Positions 61,214 through 64,000 of a stretch of DNA of 64,000 nucleotides are shown piece by piece; the first letter of the stretch is position 1; every line of letters begins with the position of its first letter. Source of the stretch: Blastomonas sp. CACIA14H2 (GTDB lineage: Bacteria > Pseudomonadota > Alphaproteobacteria > Sphingomonadales > Sphingomonadaceae); the NCBI GenBank assembly GCA_000503195.1, contig AYSC01000003.1, positions 62,001 to 126,000 on the forward strand, given 5' to 3'. The translations under genes were made by a program, and so were the position numbers. A model generated the notes under the pieces. That model searched no databases. It saw only the letters and a program-made list of their open reading frames with translations, and was not told the DNA's origin.

Positions 61214-63235
61214 ATGCGTTTTTCTGTTCGGGTGGCAGGCATCCTTGCAGGCCTGATGGCGGCACCGATGTCGACGAATTTGTTGGCTCAGAGCGGAGAA
61301 ACAGCGCAGCCGGTCGATATGGCGGAGCAGTTCGGTGCCCGGGAAATGGTGACCAATGCCAGTCTTTCGCCCGACGGTACCAAATTGGTCTATCTTTCGC
61401 CGACCCGCGGACAGGGGGTGGCCGTGATGGTGGCCGACCTGGTGCCGACTCCCCAGACACCGCGTGGCGTGTTCCGGGTCGATGGCGAGCCCGAGCGCAT
61501 CGAATCGTGCCATTGGTCGGGCAATGACCGCCTCGTGTGCATGCTCATTGCATCGGTGATGGTCGAGGGCAGGCCACTTTATGCCTCGCGGCTGATCGCG
61601 GTGGATGCGGCGGGCGGCGAGGTCAAGGTGATCAATGTCCGCAAGGGCGGGACGGGCATGCGCCTGGGCGTGGCGCTGAGCGGCGGCAATGTCATCGACT
61701 GGAACCCGTCCGAAGATGGCAACATCCTGATGGTGCGTGAGTATATCCCGCAGGAAGCGGTCAGTTCGTCCGGCTCTGGCACGCTGATCGCGCAGAAGAA
61801 ATCGGGCACCGGGGTCGATCTGGTCGATACGCGCACCCTGCGCAGCAAGGTTGTCGAGCAACCCGATATCGAGGCCATGGAGTTCATCTCCGACGGTTAT
61901 GGAAGGGTGCGGATCAAGGGAACGATGTCGTCGCGCGAGAATGCTGAACTGGGCCTGCGCCGGTATTATTATCGCAAGCCCGACAGCAAGGACTGGCTGC
62001 CGCTGAGCACGGTGGACAAGGACCGGCAGGGCTTCGATCCCTATGCGGTCGATCCCAAGCTCAACGTTGTCTACGGCCTGAACCGTGTCGATGGACGACT
62101 GGCGGCATTCCGCCGGTCGCTCGATGGCAGCGATTCCGAAACCCTGGTGTTCGCGCATCCGCAAGTCGATGTCAGCGGCTTTGCCAGGATCGGTCGACGC
62201 GGTCGGGTGATCGGTGTGCGCTACACGACCGATGCCGGCGAAATTCACTATATCGATCCCGATGTGCAGAAGATGGTCGATCAACTGGCCAAGGCGATTC
62301 CGCATCTGCCGATCGTTGAAGTGGTCGAATCGAGCGAGGACGAGCGCAAGATGCTGATATGGGCGGGAAGCGACACGAATGCGGGTCGTTTCTTCCTGTT
62401 CGACCGGGATGCCAAGACGCTGGCCAATCTGCTCGCGATGCGGCCGGGGCTGGAGCAGGTGGCGCTCGGCAAGATGGAGTCGATCACCTACCCGGCCCGC
62501 GACGGAACCCAGATCCCCGCCTATCTGACGCTACCGCCCGGCAAGACCAGTGCTGCCGGGCTGCCCGTCGTCGTCATGCCGCATGGCGGTCCGCAGTCCC
62601 GCGACAGCTGGGGCTTCGACTGGCTGCCCCAGTTCTTTGCGCAGCGCGGCTATGCGGTGCTGCAGCCCAATTTCCGAGGGTCGGCGGGCTATGGCCAGAG
62701 CTGGCTCAAGCGCAATGCGTTTCAGGACTGGCAGATCGCGATCGCCGATATCAACGATGGCGCGCACTGGCTGGCCAAGCAGGGCGCGGACGCCAAACGC
62801 ATGGCCATTTTTGGCTGGTCCTATGGCGGCTATGCGGCCCTGCAGTCCAACGTGCTGGAACCGGACCTCTTCAAGGCGGTCGTCGCGGTCGCGCCGGTGA
62901 CCGATCTCGCCCTGCTGCGCAGCGACAGCTATGGCTGGGGCGACTATGCGTATGTCCGCGATTTTCTTGGCGAGGGTAAGCATATCAAGGAAGGCTCGCC
63001 CGCGCAGAATGCCGCCGCGTTCAAGGCGCCGGTGCTGATGTTCCATGGCGATATCGACCGCAATGTCGATGTAGGGCATGCCAAGCTCATGGACGCGAAG
63101 CTGAAGGATGCCGGACGCAGCTCAGAGTTGCACATCTACAAGAATCGCGACCATCATCTCGAAGATGGCGCCATCCGCGCCGAACTGCTGCGCACCAGCG
63201 CCGCCTTCATGGAAAAAGCCTTCGCGGGCCAGTGA
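61214..63235 (+). CDS. Exported S9-family prolyl oligopeptidase-like peptidase
   Basis: A 673-aa protein with a signal peptide (RFSVRVAGILAGLMAAPMSTNLLAQ). The N-terminal 400 residues form a beta-propeller; the C-terminal alpha/beta hydrolase has GPQSRDSWGFDWLPQFFAQRGYAV, nucleophile GWSYGGYAAL, acid DIDRNVDV and His in KNRDHHLE. It resembles dipeptidyl aminopeptidase/acylaminoacyl peptidases and probably acts on oligopeptides in the periplasm. Confidence 0.92.
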   Translation: MRFSVRVAGILAGLMAAPMSTNLLAQSGETAQPVDMAEQFGAREMVTNASLSPDGTKLVYLSPTRGQGVAVMVADLVPTPQTPRGVFRVDGEPERIESCHWSGNDRLVCMLIASVMVEGRPLYASRLIAVDAAGGEVKVINVRKGGTGMRLGVALSGGNVIDWNPSEDGNILMVREYIPQEAVSSSGSGTLIAQKKSGTGVDLVDTRTLRSKVVEQPDIEAMEFISDGYGRVRIKGTMSSRENAELGLRRYYYRKPDSKDWLPLSTVDKDRQGFDPYAVDPKLNVVYGLNRVDGRLAAFRRSLDGSDSETLVFAHPQVDVSGFARIGRRGRVIGVRYTTDAGEIHYIDPDVQKMVDQLAKAIPHLPIVEVVESSEDERKMLIWAGSDTNAGRFFLFDRDAKTLANLLAMRPGLEQVALGKMESITYPARDGTQIPAYLTLPPGKTSAAGLPVVVMPHGGPQSRDSWGFDWLPQFFAQRGYAVLQPNFRGSAGYGQSWLKRNAFQDWQIAIADINDGAHWLAKQGADAKRMAIFGWSYGGYAALQSNVLEPDLFKAVVAVAPVTDLALLRSDSYGWGDYAYVRDFLGEGKHIKEGSPAQNAAAFKAPVLMFHGDIDRNVDVGHAKLMDAKLKDAGRSSELHIYKNRDHHLEDGAIRAELLRTSAAFMEKAFAGQ

Positions 63236-63255
63236 GCCGGGCGGACGGGACGCAA

Positions 63256-63287
63256 CAAAAAAGGCGGGCTTTGCGGCCCGCCTTTTT
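63256..63287. terminator. Bidirectional intrinsic terminator between the S9 peptidase gene and rpsD
   Basis: AAAAAAGGCGGGC and GCCCGCCTTTTT around TTTGCG (63256-63287) carry an A tract on one side and a T tract on the other, so it can terminate both convergent transcripts. Confidence 0.88.
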
Positions 63288-63313
63288 CGTATCTGTTTCG
63301 GCGATGGACCGGA

Positions 63314-63928
63314 TCAGCGCGAATAGAATTCGACGACCAGATTGGGTTCCATCTTCACCGGATAGGGCACTTCGTCCAGCGTCGGGATGCGGGTGAAGGT
63401 GACCTTGTCGGTGCCGTCGGGGGCGACATAGTCGGGAATGTCGCGCTCGGCCAGGCCCTGGGCTTCGATGACCAGCGCCATTTCCTGCGCCTTCTTGCCC
63501 AGCGACACGACGTCACCCGGCTTCACCTTGCGCGAGGCGATGTTGCACTTCACGCCGTTGACGCGGATATGGCCATGGCTGACGATCTGGCGCGCAGCGA
63601 AGATGGTCGGTGCGAACTTGGCGCGATAGACGACCATGTCGAGGCGCTGTTCCAGCAGACCGATGAGGTTCTGGCTGGTGTCGCCCTTCATGCGGCTGGC
63701 TTCGGTATAGTTCTTCTTGAACTGCTTTTCGGTGATTTCGCCGTAATAGCCCTTGAGCTTCTGCTTGGCGCGGAGCTGCAGGCCGAAGTCGGACATCTTG
63801 CCCTTGCGGCGCTGGCCGTGCTGGCCGGGGCCGTATTCGCGCTTGTTGACGGGCGACTTGGGGCGACCCCAGATGTTCTCGCCCATGCGGCGGTCGAGCT
63901 TGTACTTTGCACTGTTGCGTTTGGACAC
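63314..63928 (-). CDS. rpsD: Ribosomal protein S4
   Basis: A 204-aa S4: [21 protein letters not shown] and the S4 domain [30 protein letters not shown]. It binds 16S rRNA and often autoregulates. It starts with GTG at 63928; the upstream 70 bp to the window edge show no other gene. Confidence 0.97.
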   Translation of the reverse strand: MSKRNSAKYKLDRRMGENIWGRPKSPVNKREYGPGQHGQRRKGKMSDFGLQLRAKQKLKGYYGEITEKQFKKNYTEASRMKGDTSQNLIGLLEQRLDMVVYRAKFAPTIFAARQIVSHGHIRVNGVKCNIASRKVKPGDVVSLGKKAQEMALVIEAQGLAERDIPDYVAPDGTDKVTFTRIPTLDEVPYPVKMEPNLVVEFYSR

Positions 63929-64000
63929 GCGTCATTCTCCAATTTGCTGCCTGTTGCCAGGCGAGGCCGCTGCCCAATGCTACGGCCAGATGTCCCGGGA

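Noticed and set aside
1-64000. tRNA/rRNA genes, CRISPR arrays, transposases, prophage genes
   Set aside because: None could be recognised: no repeat-spacer array, no integrase or transposase motif, and no tRNA-like cloverleaf noticed by eye. A tRNA scan would be decisive.

Overview
The window is a 64 kb, GC-rich, gene-dense chromosomal segment of an alphaproteobacterium, most probably a member of the Sphingomonadales (Sphingomonas, Sphingopyxis or Blastomonas relatives). The evidence is the PhyR/NepR general stress response locus, a MucR-type regulator, the glmM-DUF1272-thiD arrangement, an M2 peptidyl-dipeptidase next to a bestrophin, and the many short palindromic repeats between genes. I see no rRNA, tRNA, CRISPR array, transposase or phage genes. 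Most of the window is core genome.

Layout. 1-5.2 kb: a truncated dicarboxylate symporter, glmM, a DUF1272 zinc-binding protein, a thiD fused to a VOC domain, sodB and an ExbD-like lipoprotein. 5.2-10.8 kb (minus strand): the overlapping operon dapF-mtaB-ftsY-yciB, and a GGDEF/EAL protein. 11.2-15.5 kb: ffh and rpsP-rimM-[vapB-vapC]-trmD-rplS, in which a toxin-antitoxin pair sits inside a translation operon. 15.6-26.2 kb: a TPR/2OG-oxygenase protein, asd, a MarR-EmrA-EmrB efflux operon, a DsbA-like isomerase with an alpha/beta hydrolase, a bestrophin and the M2 peptidase. 26.5-33.6 kb (mostly minus): a DUF883-like stress protein, a SulP transporter with beta-carbonic anhydrase and an ArsR-type regulator, AMP nucleosidase, a YbjN-like secreted protein and rpsF-rpsR-rplI. 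33.9-41.4 kb: a diguanylate cyclase, an APH-fold phosphotransferase and the fatty-acid cluster fabD-fabG-acpP-fabF-mltG. 41.6-43.9 kb: two small membrane proteins, a peroxiredoxin and a 2H phosphoesterase.

44.1-48.7 kb holds the most unusual locus: a tightly coupled three-gene operon of a predicted outer-membrane beta-barrel protein, a secreted caspase-like protein fused to an FGE/SUMF1 domain, and a second secreted caspase-like (orthocaspase) protein with an EF-hand-like calcium loop and a DUF4384-like tail. 48.9-52.0 kb is a minus-strand regulatory cluster: a membrane-anchored LuxR-type HTH protein, two small unknowns, a MarR-like regulator, a GNAT and MucR. 52.2-58.1 kb: cysK with an overlapping MFS exporter, a DUF885 lipoprotein, an orphan lipidated DUF2282 (bufferin-like) protein and tgt. 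58.2-61.1 kb is the general stress response module: a degenerate PhyP-like histidine kinase, nepR, and divergent phyR sharing a nearly symmetrical EcfG-type promoter region. An S9 peptidase and rpsD close the window.

The main points for follow-up are the caspase/beta-barrel operon, the vapBC pair inside the rimM-trmD operon with its own palindromic operator, an in-frame palindromic repeat cluster inside mtaB, the ThiD-VOC fusion, and the promoter architecture around phyR/nepR. All functional statements come from reading sequence motifs and recalling families; no database search was run.
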